A stretch of DNA of 64,000 nucleotides, from NCBI GenBank assembly GCA_022661535.1, contig JAKULF010000008.1, positions 3,410,001-3,474,000 on the forward strand, in the 5' to 3' direction. Shown piece after piece: positions 39,231 to 52,400 of this stretch. A model generated the notes under the pieces. That model was not told the origin of the DNA. It saw only the letters and a list, made by a program, of their open reading frames with translations, and did not search any database. This DNA comes from Eutypa lata (lineage: Eukaryota; Ascomycota; Sordariomycetes; Xylariales; Diatrypaceae). A program made the translations under genes and the position numbers. Positions within the stretch are counted from its first letter, which is position 1. Each line of letters opens with the position of its first letter.

Positions 39231-40385
39231 GGTGTGTGAGGATTGTTGGTGTTGTCACGTATTACGGCGGCCATTCCATTGGGTTGGGTAGTTATTATAT
39301 CTCTACCGACTACGGGCGTTGCATGATGTTAATTGGCACTGAGTGACTGCTACAAAATGTAAATATGGGAATGCTAAAAGTTCCTTCCGTGGTTTAGTGT
39401 TTGGGAAAATCACAAAAATATTGTCTGGTACATGGGGTTTTCTAATGTTGTAGCTGCTTACAAGGCTCGTATGTAGTGTAAATCGACGATGCTATGGCCA
39501 GATCGATTCGAATTTCCGAGTTTCCAATTTACAATAGCTTCTAAGTGCATACACGGATATCTCATTTTAGCTGAACTAGATATGACTTAAAAGGCTATTT
39601 TCTATCTTAAGGGGAGTTTAGTCTAACTGCTTACATAATCGTCCGTCTATCAGTGAGTTAGCATTAGTGAACTATGTAGCTACACTAGTGGAGCCAATTA
39701 GGTACAGGTCTGTCGGGAGGCGGCTACGAATCCTTTCCGTTCCCCGGCAGCTGTCCAGTGCTGCTGCGCCGAGAGTGAACTAAGACTTGAAAATTACGAA
39801 TTCTGATTGGACTATGAAGTAAGCTGGTAAGGCTGCCACCGCTGCTGCTGCTGCGCAAAACCATACTAGCTCATCAATCAGTAAAAAAATAAAAATTCGG
39901 CTTCTTCCTTTGTTTAACATCTCCCATTAACTACGTTTCCGCATCCATTTCATCTCCTATTGAATGTGAGATGTATGGGCGACGATTAAGGTTTCCTTCA
40001 TACAAAAATAGGGCGTAATTCAGCTCGTCATTCGCATTTCTACTAGGTAATACCCAATCTTGGTAATTTTGCCCGCGCGGCGCGATAGTTACAGAACAGA
40101 CGCACCGCATTGCATCGCATCGCCTATCAGTGTCGTCAATTAGCTGAACTGGTAATCGCATCCGAAAGAACTTATCATCTAATATACAGTAATCTCTTGT
40201 CGCATTACATAGGATTTGTTTCTATTGAGACTGGCGTTTCTCTGTATTTGAATAAGTCGTCATTTTGAATGGCCATTTCAAGAAAAGTAGTTTAGTTTTG
40301 CCATCAGCTTGGTAGATGCCCTTTCACCCTTCGACACCACCTTTCCGATACATCATAAAATCTTCACGACCACTCTACCGCCAAG
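39231..40385. promoter_or_regulatory. Divergent USO1/RAT1 intergenic region
   Basis: This 1.15-kb region is shared upstream DNA for two diverging housekeeping genes, USO1 on the minus strand and RAT1 on the plus strand. No TATA box or conserved motif is clear. The frames inside it (for example 39931-40161) show no domain. Its role as promoter is inferred from position only. Confidence 0.5.
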
Positions 40386-43300
40386 ATGGGTATTCCCGCT
40401 GCCTTTCGCTGGTTATCCCAGAAGTACCCCAAAATCATCTCCCCCGTTATCGAAGACCAGCCCATTGTGATCGATGACAATGTCATACCTGTCGACACCA
40501 CCCGCCCGAATCCAAACGGCGAAGAGTTCGATAATCTCTATCTCGATATGAACGGAATCGTACATCCTTGTTCGCATCCCGAAGATCGACCTGCTCCCAG
40601 GGATGAAGAAGAGATGATGCTTGAAATCTTCAAGTACACCGACCGAGTCGTCAATATGGTCCGCCCTAGAAAATTATTGATGATCGCTATCGACGGTGTC
40701 GCGCCTCGTGCGAAGATGAACCAGCAACGCTCTAGACGTTTCCGTTCAGCCCAAGAGGCTAAGGAGAAGGAAGTGGATAAGGAAGAGCTGTTGAAGATGC
40801 TGAAACAACAGAACGGTGGTGTTCTTCCTCCTGAGACCCTTGAGTCCATGACGAAGAAGGCATTCGATTCCAACTCCATTACTCCAGGAACGCCTTTTAT
40901 GGACATACTAGCAGGAAGCTTGAGATATTGGTGCGCCTACAAGCTCAACACTGACCCTGGCTGGTCCAAGATGAAGATCATCATCTCTGATGCGACAGTG
41001 CCTGGAGAGGGTGAGCACAAGATCATGAACTTCGTACGATCTCAGAGAGCTTCGCCGGACCATGACCCCAATACCCGCCATGTCATTTACGGTTTAGATG
41101 CCGATTTGATCATGCTTGGTCTAGCTACCCACGAACCCCATTTTCGCGTGCTTCGTGAAGATGTCTTCGCCCAGGACTCTCGGGCTAAAATATGCAAGCT
41201 CTGTGGCCAGAAGGGTCATGATGCAAGAAACTGTCGTGGTGAAGCGAAAGAGAAACAAGGCGAGTTTGACGAGAAGGACGGCAAGGCACCCCTCTCAAGC
41301 CTTTCATCTGGCTCCATGTCTCGGTCTTGCGTGAGTACCTTGCTGTTGAGTTAGATGTTCCAGGGCTGCCTTTTCGATTTGATCTGGAACGAGCTATCGA
41401 TGATTGGGTCTTCATGTTTTGCTTCGTGGGTAACGACTTTTTACCCCATCTACCCGCTTTAGAGATTCGAGAGAATTCTATCGATACGCTTACCGCAATC
41501 TGGCGAGACAACTTGCCTTACATGGGTGGCTTTGTGACTAAGGATGGTCATATCGATCTTGAAAGAGCCCAGCTTATTCTCAATGGTCTTGCGAAGCAAG
41601 AAGACGCGATTTTTAGACGTCGAAAGGAGACTGATGACCGTCGAGAAGCTGGCTTTAAGAGGAGAAAGCTACAGGAAGAACAGAGGAACGGGCGTAACAA
41701 CAATAGAAACAACCAGGGAGCGAACGCCCAGAACGGGATGCCTGCTGGCCTTCCGGAGAACCTCACGCATAATATGATCGTCAACAGAGCTTCAAGTAGT
41801 GCTAATGACGCTAACAAAAGCGCTGCTGCCGTTCTGAAGAGTAAAATACAAGGACTGATGGGAAAGCAAGCTGATAGCAATGGCTCTGACAAGGATGACT
41901 CGAACAATGACGCGACTCCTAATAATGCCAACGGATCTGATCCTCAGCCGCCCTCTGCACTTGGAAAGCGTAAGGCGTCCATGATGGCGAATGACGATGC
42001 CAGTACTCCGGGTAACAGCTCAACCGGTGGTAACGAGGAGGAGCCCGAAGCTGGCGACAGTGTGCGATTGTGGGAGGAGGGCTACGCTGACAGGTATTAT
42101 GAGCAAAAGTTCCACGTGGATCCAAAAGATATCGAGTTCCGCCATAAGGTTGCTCGCTCGTACGTGGAGGGCCTGGCCTGGGTCTTGCAGTACTACTACC
42201 AGGGATGCCCTTCGTGGGAATGGTTCTACCCATATCATTATGCTCCTTTCGCACAGGACTTCGTGGACATTGGCAAGATGAGCGTCAATTTTGAACCGGG
42301 ACGGACTGCAAGGCCATTCGAACAGCTCATGAGCGTTCAGCCTGCAGCTTCAAAACATGTGCTGCCTCCCATCTTTCATGATCTGATGACAGATCCAAAC
42401 AGCCCAATCATTGACTTCTATCCCGAGGAGTTCGATATAGACCTCAACGGGAAGAAGATGGCTTGGCAGGGAGTAGCGCTTCTTCCTTTCATCGAAATGC
42501 CACGATTACTAGCCGAGATTGAGAAGAAGTATCCTCTCCTAAAGCCAGAAGACGTAGCTCGCAATGAACCTGGAAGGGAGGTTCTTCTTCTCTCCGAAGC
42601 CAACCAGGAGCTCTACGACGACATCATCCACAATTTCTATTCGAAGAAACAAGGAGCACCGAAGTTCAAGTTAAACCCACGACTAAGCCAAGGTCTATCC
42701 GGAAAAGTTGAGAAGATGCCGGATTATCTGCCGCATGGACCTTTGGAATATCCCTTGGAAAGGAAGGGTATGGGTGATCTGGAGGATGATCGATCCGTGA
42801 CGTAAGTTCTATTTCCTATTAACCAAGTGATTGATGTTTTAAAGTCCCTTAGCTAACGTATTAAAAAGTGTTCTCTACGATATGCCGGCCGGCGCTCACT
42901 CCCACAAATCTATGTTGTTGCGGGGGGTAGCACCTCCGACACCTGCCTTAAATCGGTACGACATTGATGAACTGAAAGGAAAGCTACGGAATTCTGGACG
43001 GAGCTATGGAGGCGTACCATTCAACCGTCAGAACAATGGAAACCGACGTGACCAATTCAACTATGGACCTGATTCTAGGAGAGATCGGTCTGGTTCGGAT
43101 CGAGGTGCGCCGTATCAGGGGAATTATTCCAACCGTCAGAATACGTATCCGATTCCTCCTGTCCCCGCTCCCGGGACTGCTTCCGGGTGGGCACCACCGC
43201 CCCCTGGATTTCCGGGATTTGGTGCTGGTATCCCGCCGCCACCTCCGCCAGCTCATCACGGCGGCGGTGGCGGCGGCGGCGGTGCCGGGCGCGATGGTTA

Positions 43301-43527
43301 TGGATACGGGGAAGTTACGGTGGTGGTTACGGAGGGGGAACTATGGCGGCTACGCCGCACAGCCGCCGCCGCCACCGCCAGGTTACAACAACTATGGGGG
43401 CCAATACAACCGGCCCCCTCCCATGCAAGGCCAGGGCGGACGTGACAGAGACCGGCGTCCGTACGACAATGGCAATAGCAATGGTAGTGGGAGGGGTTAC
43501 AGAGGTGGGGGCCGGGACTATAGATAG
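40386..43527 (+). CDS. RAT1: 5'-3' exoribonuclease 2 (Rat1/Xrn2)
   Basis: This is the nuclear 5'-3' exoribonuclease that degrades uncapped RNA, processes rRNA and snoRNAs, and promotes transcription termination (family knowledge). The N-terminal XRN domain starts [19 protein letters not shown] and has [50 protein letters not shown] and [12 protein letters not shown], holding the catalytic acidic residues. A CCHC zinc knuckle ([14 protein letters not shown]) typical of fungal Rat1 follows. The central and C-terminal regions contain [20 protein letters not shown]. An intron at about 42803-42867 precedes a Gly/Arg/Pro-rich tail that ends at 43527. Three bases seem to be missing: near 41287-41293 (frame of [15 protein letters not shown]), in the GGGG at 43308-43311, and in the GGGGG at 43334-43338. 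The last two together restore SYGGGYGGG and [19 protein letters not shown]. This gene is expected to be essential, so the breaks are likely sequence errors. Confidence 0.95.
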
Positions 43528-46480
43528 GCCAGATACCACCACCGCCACCATCATGCATGCTGCAATGCGGGCTATCAATGTGATATTTCTGACATGGGAT
43601 GACGTATTTGGGTCTCACCAATGGCATAACTGTACTATACCAAGCATTCGTCTTATTTATATATCTGCTGCTGCCTACCTAGCTAATGTTGCACCTGTGC
43701 GTGCCGGTAGTTCGGTAGGCTTAGCCAGTAATAGAGGCTCTAAGTATCATATCAGCATCACGAGTGTTCCTTGCCTGTTCATGATACGTTTATAAAATGC
43801 AATATTCTGCAAGTTGAGTTGTCCATATGATGGATGGATGGATGGATGGATGGCCTACATAAATATGTAAATGCGGTGAGTGAATAGCGTATGTAGCTTG
43901 AATTGACTATCATGTAGAATTGATCCACATTTGGTATGGCACGATTTCGCTAGGTAGGGCCGCCAGGCCGCATATGTATGTATGTAGGTACCTAGAAGTA
44001 TGTAACTATTATATCTTCTGCAAGTGCGTGCGTACTGCGGCGGTATTGGGCTAGGGTTTTCTAGTATTTTCAGGGGTTGACGAGAGGGTTAGGTTACGTA
44101 TCGTTCGTGAGAATCGTAGCTACAGTACATTCAACCGGGACTCTACAGTTCCGGTCATGCACTTACTATGCCTTAAAGATGTCACTGCTCTATTTGTATA
44201 TCGTTGAACTTATCGTTTATGCTATCCTGAATATTGTTGATGTGCTATGACGGTGGTATGTCAATATGAAGGATGCATCTACGTACATATGTTTTAACAA
44301 TAACCACCATTTTCAGTTAATCCACACGGTTGATGCATGTTAAAGATACCTGTCCCGCTAGTGTGAAAGCTAAGCTGCTAAGTAAGGGTCTAAGAAGACC
44401 CCGCAATAGGATCAGCACCCCAGCCCAGCACTGAGCTCCCTACAATTTGGTACTTTCCAGCGCTGTAACTTCCCAAAACCACTAACTCCCTCCTAGTTAC
44501 ACGTTCTTGAATGATCGACATTTTTTTTCTCGTTCTAGCGTTCGACACTTTGATTTTCGATTTTGTCGCCCTTGCTCGCTTTTCACGATCGCCTCTTCTC
44601 CTAGCGCACCTAAACCATCACTTTTCCGCTTTGGCATGTTTCGGATGGAATTAGGCCCTGTAACGCTCCGCTTGGAAATACATACGTACACACGTGATAT
44701 TCTCGATACCGTTGTGCGATCCCGAATAAGCTCGGTAAACGCCGTTACCTTAGGCTGGATTTATCAATATGGACAAAAAAAACCACATGGATTGATGATG
44801 CCGGTCAAGCTTGTGATACATACATACGTACATGCATAGATATCATGGACTGTACCGATGTGATACAGTAATACTGTATTTCTTGCATGGTTGATCTACC
44901 TTACACGTCTTGTCTCCATGGGTGAGTCCTACTACAACATATATTGGTCTCCCGCTCATCCCTCACAGCCCCCTCATAAGTATATGTAACTATGCACGGC
45001 ATAGATAAAAATAAAGATATCATACGAAGCCCTTCCCTTACCCAACAGGCTTAGGCTATATGAAGCTTGTTTACCTACCTACCGACCTTCCTGCCTAATT
45101 ATATCGTATGTAGGTGACTACCTATGCGGCAGTGCGGTCAACAGTTGTCCCCGCTATGGCTTCTATTCAATGGCTGATAAAACTGCAGAATATGAATACT
45201 AACATGTAGTCTTCAAGCCGGCATACGATAGAGCGTGGGCCCTCCTCCATCGATAGCCTCGTGGGCTGTGGTGATAGGTATCATAGGCGCACTCCACACG
45301 TTAGCAAGGCCGTCCTAGCTGGCCTCTGTCGCTTTGACATTATCAAGTCTTCCATATGTATATAATTACCTACCATTTTAGCCCCCCCTACCCACACACA
45401 TTTATGTGCTGCTCCCCATCCAGCCTGGCGGTTGTAGTGAGCACGTGGTCTACATACAAGATATATTGAAAATATTTCTAGATATATATGTATGCTGAGT
45501 ATATTACCTATAGTACAGCACATATTATGTATGCATTTTGTCTCGAGATCGAAAGCTGGGGGAGCTTAAAGATCCACAGCGTTTCGTAGTTACATCTACT
45601 GGCCCATGTAACTAACCAGTTACACAGAGAAGTACCTAGACGTCGGGAAGCACAAGAACTGCAAAATATGACAGAACCAGTCATATGTAACTCGAAAGAC
45701 GCACAATATATTATTACACCCTTCCCTTGGGTAACTGTCTGCTAGGAGCCAGCCTGCTCTAATTTCATACGTCGGTAGGTATAGGCATATAAAGCAATAC
45801 ATCCATATAGTAATTCGGTAGCCATCTGATAGTTAAGTGTTATGTTCACGGTACTCACGATGATTTATCGCTTTATTAACTCAGGTACCCCATACAGACA
45901 CAGACCTAAACCCTGTAATGATTACACAATATAAGACAAGCGCCCCTAACGACATTACCGCAGCCCCACAATACAATACATACCTACCGGTACCGTACCT
46001 TCATAGATCTATCGCTTCAAGGGTTTGAATGCGGGACGAGACGAGATGAGGAGGTCTTGAGCTTCTAAGGTTAGCTCGAATTCAACCGAATTGTAGGCAA
46101 ATTGTAGGTACGACTACGACGACACCCTCTGGCCCTGTACCAGACAGACCATTCACCATCCATTCCCTTCACTTGGCTTAACCATAGCATAGCGTAGCAT
46201 ACCTAAGCATAGCATGCATGGTGGCCGCGACCATAATCAGAATCAACAAATCTTATCATACCTCATACCTCCTACATAATCCAGTAAATTCTTTGCTCCC
46301 ATCTCTTGCGATCCCCTCGTCTCCTCTCGTGTGGTGTGCTTGTTCGTTCGCATTTGTTACCAAGCTACTTCGTACTTACCTATATAACATAACCATTAAC
46401 GCCCATGACGAGAGCGTAACAACCATGTCGATTATCCCCACCATCGCGACCCGAAGGCATATCAGTAGCACGACGGCAAG
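43528..46480. other. Large gene-free gap
   Basis: This is 2.95 kb without a supported gene, upstream of the RasGAP gene. It contains many tacctacc/gtaggta words, for example at 45069-45084, a (GATG)n run at 43829-43853, and AT-rich segments. Small frames at 44507-44839 and 46218-46484 lack domains. A long 5' leader for the RasGAP gene could lie in its right end. Confidence 0.5.
43829..43853. repeat. GATG microsatellite, six copies
   Basis: The sequence gatggatggatggatgg continues in perfect tetranucleotide register over 25 bp, 0.3 kb past the RAT1 stop. Confidence 0.9.
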
Positions 46481-49400
46481 ATGAATAGCGATGCGGGCCT
46501 TGTGGGTTGTTTGGTCGAAAGGCTTGCCACTAGGGTAAACATAAGCATCTATTTATTATTTATTAAAACATTATGTGCGACGTGCTGTTGCGACGTGTGA
46601 CGTCTGGGCTGACTCTCTCCTCTCTCTTTCCGCTTTGTAGCTCCCGCACCGTACCGGCCTTCGCGACCAAGCACCCCAAGACGACCTCGTTGTGCTCACT
46701 CGCAACTCCCTGTTAGAAATCAGTGTGACATGCATAGACGTTGTTCTCGACCAGTTATTATCCGTATTGGAGGATCTCGGCAGACCCTACAAGTTATTCT
46801 CCAGCCATCCACCTCATATCGTCGCATCCGAGACCTATATCTTAGCCCTCGCCTCCGACTGCTGTCGCACTCATTGGAAAGCATTACAAAAGAATTCGCC
46901 AGCTGCAGAAGCCAATGGGGACGGAATCTGGGTATCGGGGCGTCCCATCCCCGAGCCCGTCGAGAATGACTTCGTGTCGAGGATGTTCGAGCACTTCCGG
47001 CTTCTACGAGGTCCCATTCCCGACAATGTCAACATTCCCGCCCGTTTTATTCTAGACGAGGAAACTGCCGAGATGATATTCGACCCCTTGTAATGCCGCC
47101 GTCTAGCAGAGTGACCTCTTCGAGCAGTTCTGAAGACTTTCCGGAAGATTCTCAAACCTATCAAGGTCCTGTTCTTATCACCGACCGACACATCAATAGC
47201 ATCATCGAGTTTGTGACAGCTTCAAACTGGCCAGCCACTTTCGACTACCTTCGGTCTGTTATCATGAGGATACGAAACTCGTCGACATCCATGCAAGGAG
47301 GCACAGTTCCAACAGCAGCCATGATCGAAGACGAGAGATCCAACCTAGTCACCATCGCCCTTTTCAACAGCATTTGGGTAGATGCGCAGAAGCTGGGCCA
47401 GGTTATACAAGAGCTATGCTCCAATTTCCTCCACTTTCGGAAACCGTTCCAGTGTGCTATCTCTCACGTTGTGCCTATCATAATTAGCAAATGGTTCGGC
47501 CATTATCCTGAGGACTACGCCAGGTTACATTTTCACCATAATAAGATCCCTGGTGCCGACACCTTTTTCGACATGGCGCAAACCATCGTGGAGACAGGCA
47601 GGCGGAGGATGATGCTCTTCCCTTTGCAGATGACTTTGCTACTACTGCAGCCCGAAGTCTTTGAGGTGGCCTGTAACTTTCGGGATACCAAGAGTGGTGC
47701 TTTGGTGAAGAAGGTCGCTTTTCTTGAAACCCTCAAGAAGGCAGCTAAGAACGGAAACGAGACAGCAGTCTTCTGCTTGGTCGGCACTGTCCACACTGCA
47801 CGCTACCTCATCCCTGAAGGGGAGGAGGCTGGTCTCGTCAGTTACAGTTTGGACATTCAGGATGAAATGCGCGATATTGTCTTCGGGCGACATGCGGATG
47901 GCGTCTTATTTGATCAAGATATGACTACTATCACCCTCATAACCCTAGCCGAGCTCAACTTCGATAACTTTGCCGTCGAACTTACCGACATATGCTTACG
48001 CCCAAACGCGCCTCAGGTTTTCCAGATCGCCCTCGTCCAAGCATGCGCTTTCTTTGCTCGGCATCCGCAAGCTGAGCGCTTCCGCCCATTGCTTTCCAGC
48101 GTTGCCCCATTTGTGCAAGGTCAACTGAAGGTGAACATCCCCCTTTGACGTACTTCACTCCATCGTTTCTTATTGACTTGTTTAGGCCTTGAGTGACATA
48201 AGTGAAACCGCGTACGAAGGGGATGCCGAAGATCAACGAAAAGCAGCAGAATTGGTTGCTTCAAAGTGCACATTGATCTGGAATATCTTGAAATTTTTGA
48301 ACGCTTCTCCGACAAGCTTATTCGATTGTCCCCGAAGAAAACAGAGGACCTAGGCCAATTCTACGAGGAGAACTTTGAGGCTTGTATATCCTGCACGATG
48401 GCAACAGACGAAACTATCAGGGACCTAGCTCGTAAATTATGCGAGCGTCTAATGAGTGATACTCGCATCCTGACTTCCCTGCGGAAATCCGTAGCGATTA
48501 ATGCCAAAGGGTTTCTCGGCAAGTTCTGGAAGTTGACGTATGTAAAAATCGCTCATCTTCAGCCAAATCTGAGAGCTAACATTATAACTAGCGCGCACAC
48601 TGTGAACATATTGTGCGATAAACACATTCAGCAAGAAGAGCCGGAAGCGCTGAAGTATATGTATGACTATATCAAGGAGGCTTGCTAATTATGGGTTCGA
48701 TCAAGGTGAGTTGATTGCAAGAATCGCTAGTTTTAGTCTACAAAATCTTACTGACGCTCAATGCAGGAAATCTTAGTAACTCCAGGGGAAGTACCGGAGT
48801 TTGTAGCGGCGGTAACCAAAGTTGAGACGACTATGCTATTAGCGTTGTGCTCTCCAGACATCGAGATGTGTCAACTGGTCACGGAATGCATTGGCTTGTT
48901 CCTCGAGGGATTTCGCCAGTTAGATCCTCACGTGTCAGATCCATCTAAGACAGGACTTCCTATGTTTCGAAACGGCCCTATCTACGACGAGATCGCATCA
49001 CGGGCCGGGTTCAGGATCACCGGTGTTGTAGCATTTCAAAAGAAGATCCGTTCTCTTTACAGGAGCATGCAGTATCCCAGTGCTGGTATTCTTGATGCTT
49101 GGGAGATGGCTTTCGACAAGTGGATCCATCTGTCTAAAGACATATCCACGACGCCTATGGAGAGTGTAGACGAGACAAGCTTCTCGGAATGGAGAAATTT
49201 ATCTGGTTTCCTCGCTTCTATTGGTGGTGTCTGTACTGCTGAACAGTCGTACACGCTAGACGAGACTACTCTCAGTGGCTTGAAATGGATTGACCGCTTG
49301 TCTTCTGAATACCATGAAGAACCTCTTCTCATCAGGTATCTTCGTCTCAGCATACAACTTCTTGCTTGCTCCAATGCGCGCGTTAGGGAGACCATGCGGG

Positions 49401-52400
49401 AGGTCCTATCCAGCGAGATATCCGCCCATCTTTACCAGTACTTATTCCAAGCGCTTGAGTCGGAGCTTGAGGTGCTTTTTACAGGAGCACTTGAAACTTC
49501 TAGCAAGAGTCAGGATGTGGAGATAATATTCGCGGAACAAGCTTCGGGTCTACTCAGAGGACTAGTAGACAGGCTTCAGACACCCGCGGAATTAGGCACG
49601 GCCTCGTCCGTTCATCTAGGCTCTCTTGCCCTAGGTTTCGCCAAATTCCTTGACGGCGTCTCAGAAACCCATGCGAGCACTCTTAGGGTGAAGATCAAGG
49701 TCTGCAACCTAGTGGAAAGTGTTACTAGGAAGAAAGAACATTTGAATCTACGCGATGATATCAGGATACGGAACCAGATGCTCGAATATATATTTAGCTG
49801 GATTGCCCGGCCTCGGTCACCCCGGAATGATAACCACTCCGGTTCGGGTCGCCAGGACGACAATGCGCGAGTTCAAAGAGACCTGGACAAGGCGTGTCTC
49901 CGTTCTCTAGCTGAACTCACCTACAGGTTACCGCTTCAACCGGGAGAGGGGCAGAGTGACGCCTCCGCTAGTGAGCTGAAGTCGCAGATGTTCCACACGT
50001 ATTTCAACCGATTCCTCTCACTGTTGAATTACGAGTCTGCGGAGAGTACAAGAGGGGATCTCGTTTTGACTTCCGGCCGTGACGAGTCTACGCAGATGGC
50101 TGAGCTCGCCATAACCATTTTGTCGAACCTCCTAAGCGCGAATATTGATGTTGGTCTGAAGCACTCTTTGAGTATTGGGTATCATGAAAATGTGGAAATC
50201 CGCACCGCCTTCGTCAGGGTTCTCTACAATATCCTCTTGCAAGGAACGGAGTTCAATAGCCTGTCTGACACGGCCGTGAATGAGAAGTATAACGAATTAC
50301 TTGAGGTAAGAAATAGATTACTGTTTTCATCTTTCCGCTCCGGGCTAATCCTGACTTCCTACTAGCTTCTCACGCATGACATGACACTTGCTGTGGCGAT
50401 CAGTACTGTCTGCCCGAGTAATGAAGTGGACGAGTTGACCATCTCGCTGCTGAACATCTTCGAGAGCCGCGGTCAGACCTTTGAGCTCATGGAGGCATTA
50501 ATCAAGCAAGAAATTCAGGAGACGGAAAACGAGTCCGAAATACTCCGTCGAAATTGTGTCGCCACCAAGATGCTCTCCATATATGCGAAATGGAAAGGCT
50601 CCAACTACCTCAAAGCTACGCTCCAGAAAGTCCTAGAAAGGCTCGTACTCACTTCTCATGACCTGGATCTCGAACTTGATCCTACGAGGATCACCTCGGA
50701 GGAGGAAGCCCAGAAGAACGCGCAGCAGTTGAGGATTGTGGCCAAGGTCTTCATCGACGATATCTGCGCATCATACGCTTACATCCCTGCGTCCTTTAGA
50801 AAGATTTGCGGCATAGTGAGTTGAGGCGCTACCCCTGATATGAGCAACGCTAACGATTTGAAGATATCCGCGGCGGTCAAGCCGAGGTTTCAGGAGGCAA
50901 AGTACACTGCTGTCGGATCGTTCATCTTTCTGAGGTTCTTCTGTCCCGCCATTGTAGCCCCTGAAGCGGACGGACTCGTCAGCACGCCACCGTCTAAGGA
51001 GTTGCGTCGTGGACTCCTGTTGATTGCCAAAGTTATTCAGAACCTGGCGAATAACGTTCTATTCGGAGCAAAGGAGCCGTATATGTTCGGTTTGAATGAC
51101 TTCCTTACACAAAATATCTATCGCGTCACCACCTTCCTCCGAGAGATTTCGGTAAGCATTCCACTTCCTGTCGCGCTGCATTGTATACTTATAGTTGAGT
51201 AGGTTCCTCCCGACAATATCGACACACCTCCAACACCAGGAGTCGAAGCATTTGACTTTGGCTCTTGCGTTGCCCTACACAGATTCCTATACGATCACTG
51301 GGACCAAGTCCGGCAAAGACTCATGGCGCAAGAGAGGAGGGATAATGTCCGTTCTCCTACGGAACTTACTCGTGGACGCTCGCCGGTTCTCGAACCACTA
51401 CGAACCCTTATTACCAATCTAGGCCCTCCTCCGTTGGCAGTCACTTGGAACCGTCCCCAAATCGCAGCTAACGACCCGTCTGCTTATTCTCGATTTCAGC
51501 ATTTCATGTTTCGCAATGCGTTCCGTGGCACTGAGTCTTTCCTCACTTCCCGCGTTGTGTATGATGGCGGCGAAAGCAAAGACGGGCTTTCTATCATTTG
51601 CATCATCCTACGTCATATTGACCAGGGCTCTTTGGAATACGATACCCTTCTGTACTGCTATTTAAAGGTATGTCCACGATTCTCCCCAGTATCATCCTCG
51701 TTGAACAATGCTTCTTTACCATGGGGGGTAATAACTAACAATATCGTAGATTGCCAGTCGTTTATGGCACAAACCTTTCGGACTCCTTATTGACGCAACC
51801 TGCTACTCTGGGAATAATGAGCCTCAAGATGACTTGTTTAGAAAACTTGAGCTATTAACTCCTAGTGAGTTATCAGAAAATCTGACGAGAATCTATGTAT
51901 ACAATATGAACAGCGCGTTCAGGTATGTAATCAACGTTTCACACTTTCGGGTTCTTCTGACTAATGTATCTGAAGGAAATGTTTCCGCCGTATACTACGC
52001 GTAGCCACCAAGAGTGATACAAGTATTCTTAACCCAGGCAACGTCGACTATCTACTTCTAGGCACTCTTCAGGATCTCCAAACGCACTTCCACCTGAGTC
52101 AGCTACATCTTCCTAAGGAAACTATCAGTGTCGTTACAGATACTAGATACGTCTTTCAGCCACTCACGAGGCTATCCAAGACGAAAGGGAAGATCGAAGT
52201 CACTATCAAGGTCGGTAGTCAATTCATACAGGTAACTACTGCCAAGAAACAGGAGGTACACCCTAGCTTCCGTTTAAACTCCATCGTGAACGACATCTTC
52301 CGTCTTGGCGATGTCGAAGAGGCTCCAACCTCGTTTCAGACCGATGATGATTCTGCGTTTGGCCTGCGAGCAGACAATGGTAAGATCGTCATGTACTTTC

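Noticed and set aside
43829..43853. GATG run as a telomere-like repeat or part of a CRISPR array
   Set aside because: Six perfect tetranucleotide copies with no spacers; an ordinary microsatellite.
44507..44839. 110-codon frame in the gap after RAT1
   Set aside because: No domain and surrounded by AT-rich non-coding sequence; the composition does not change at its ends.
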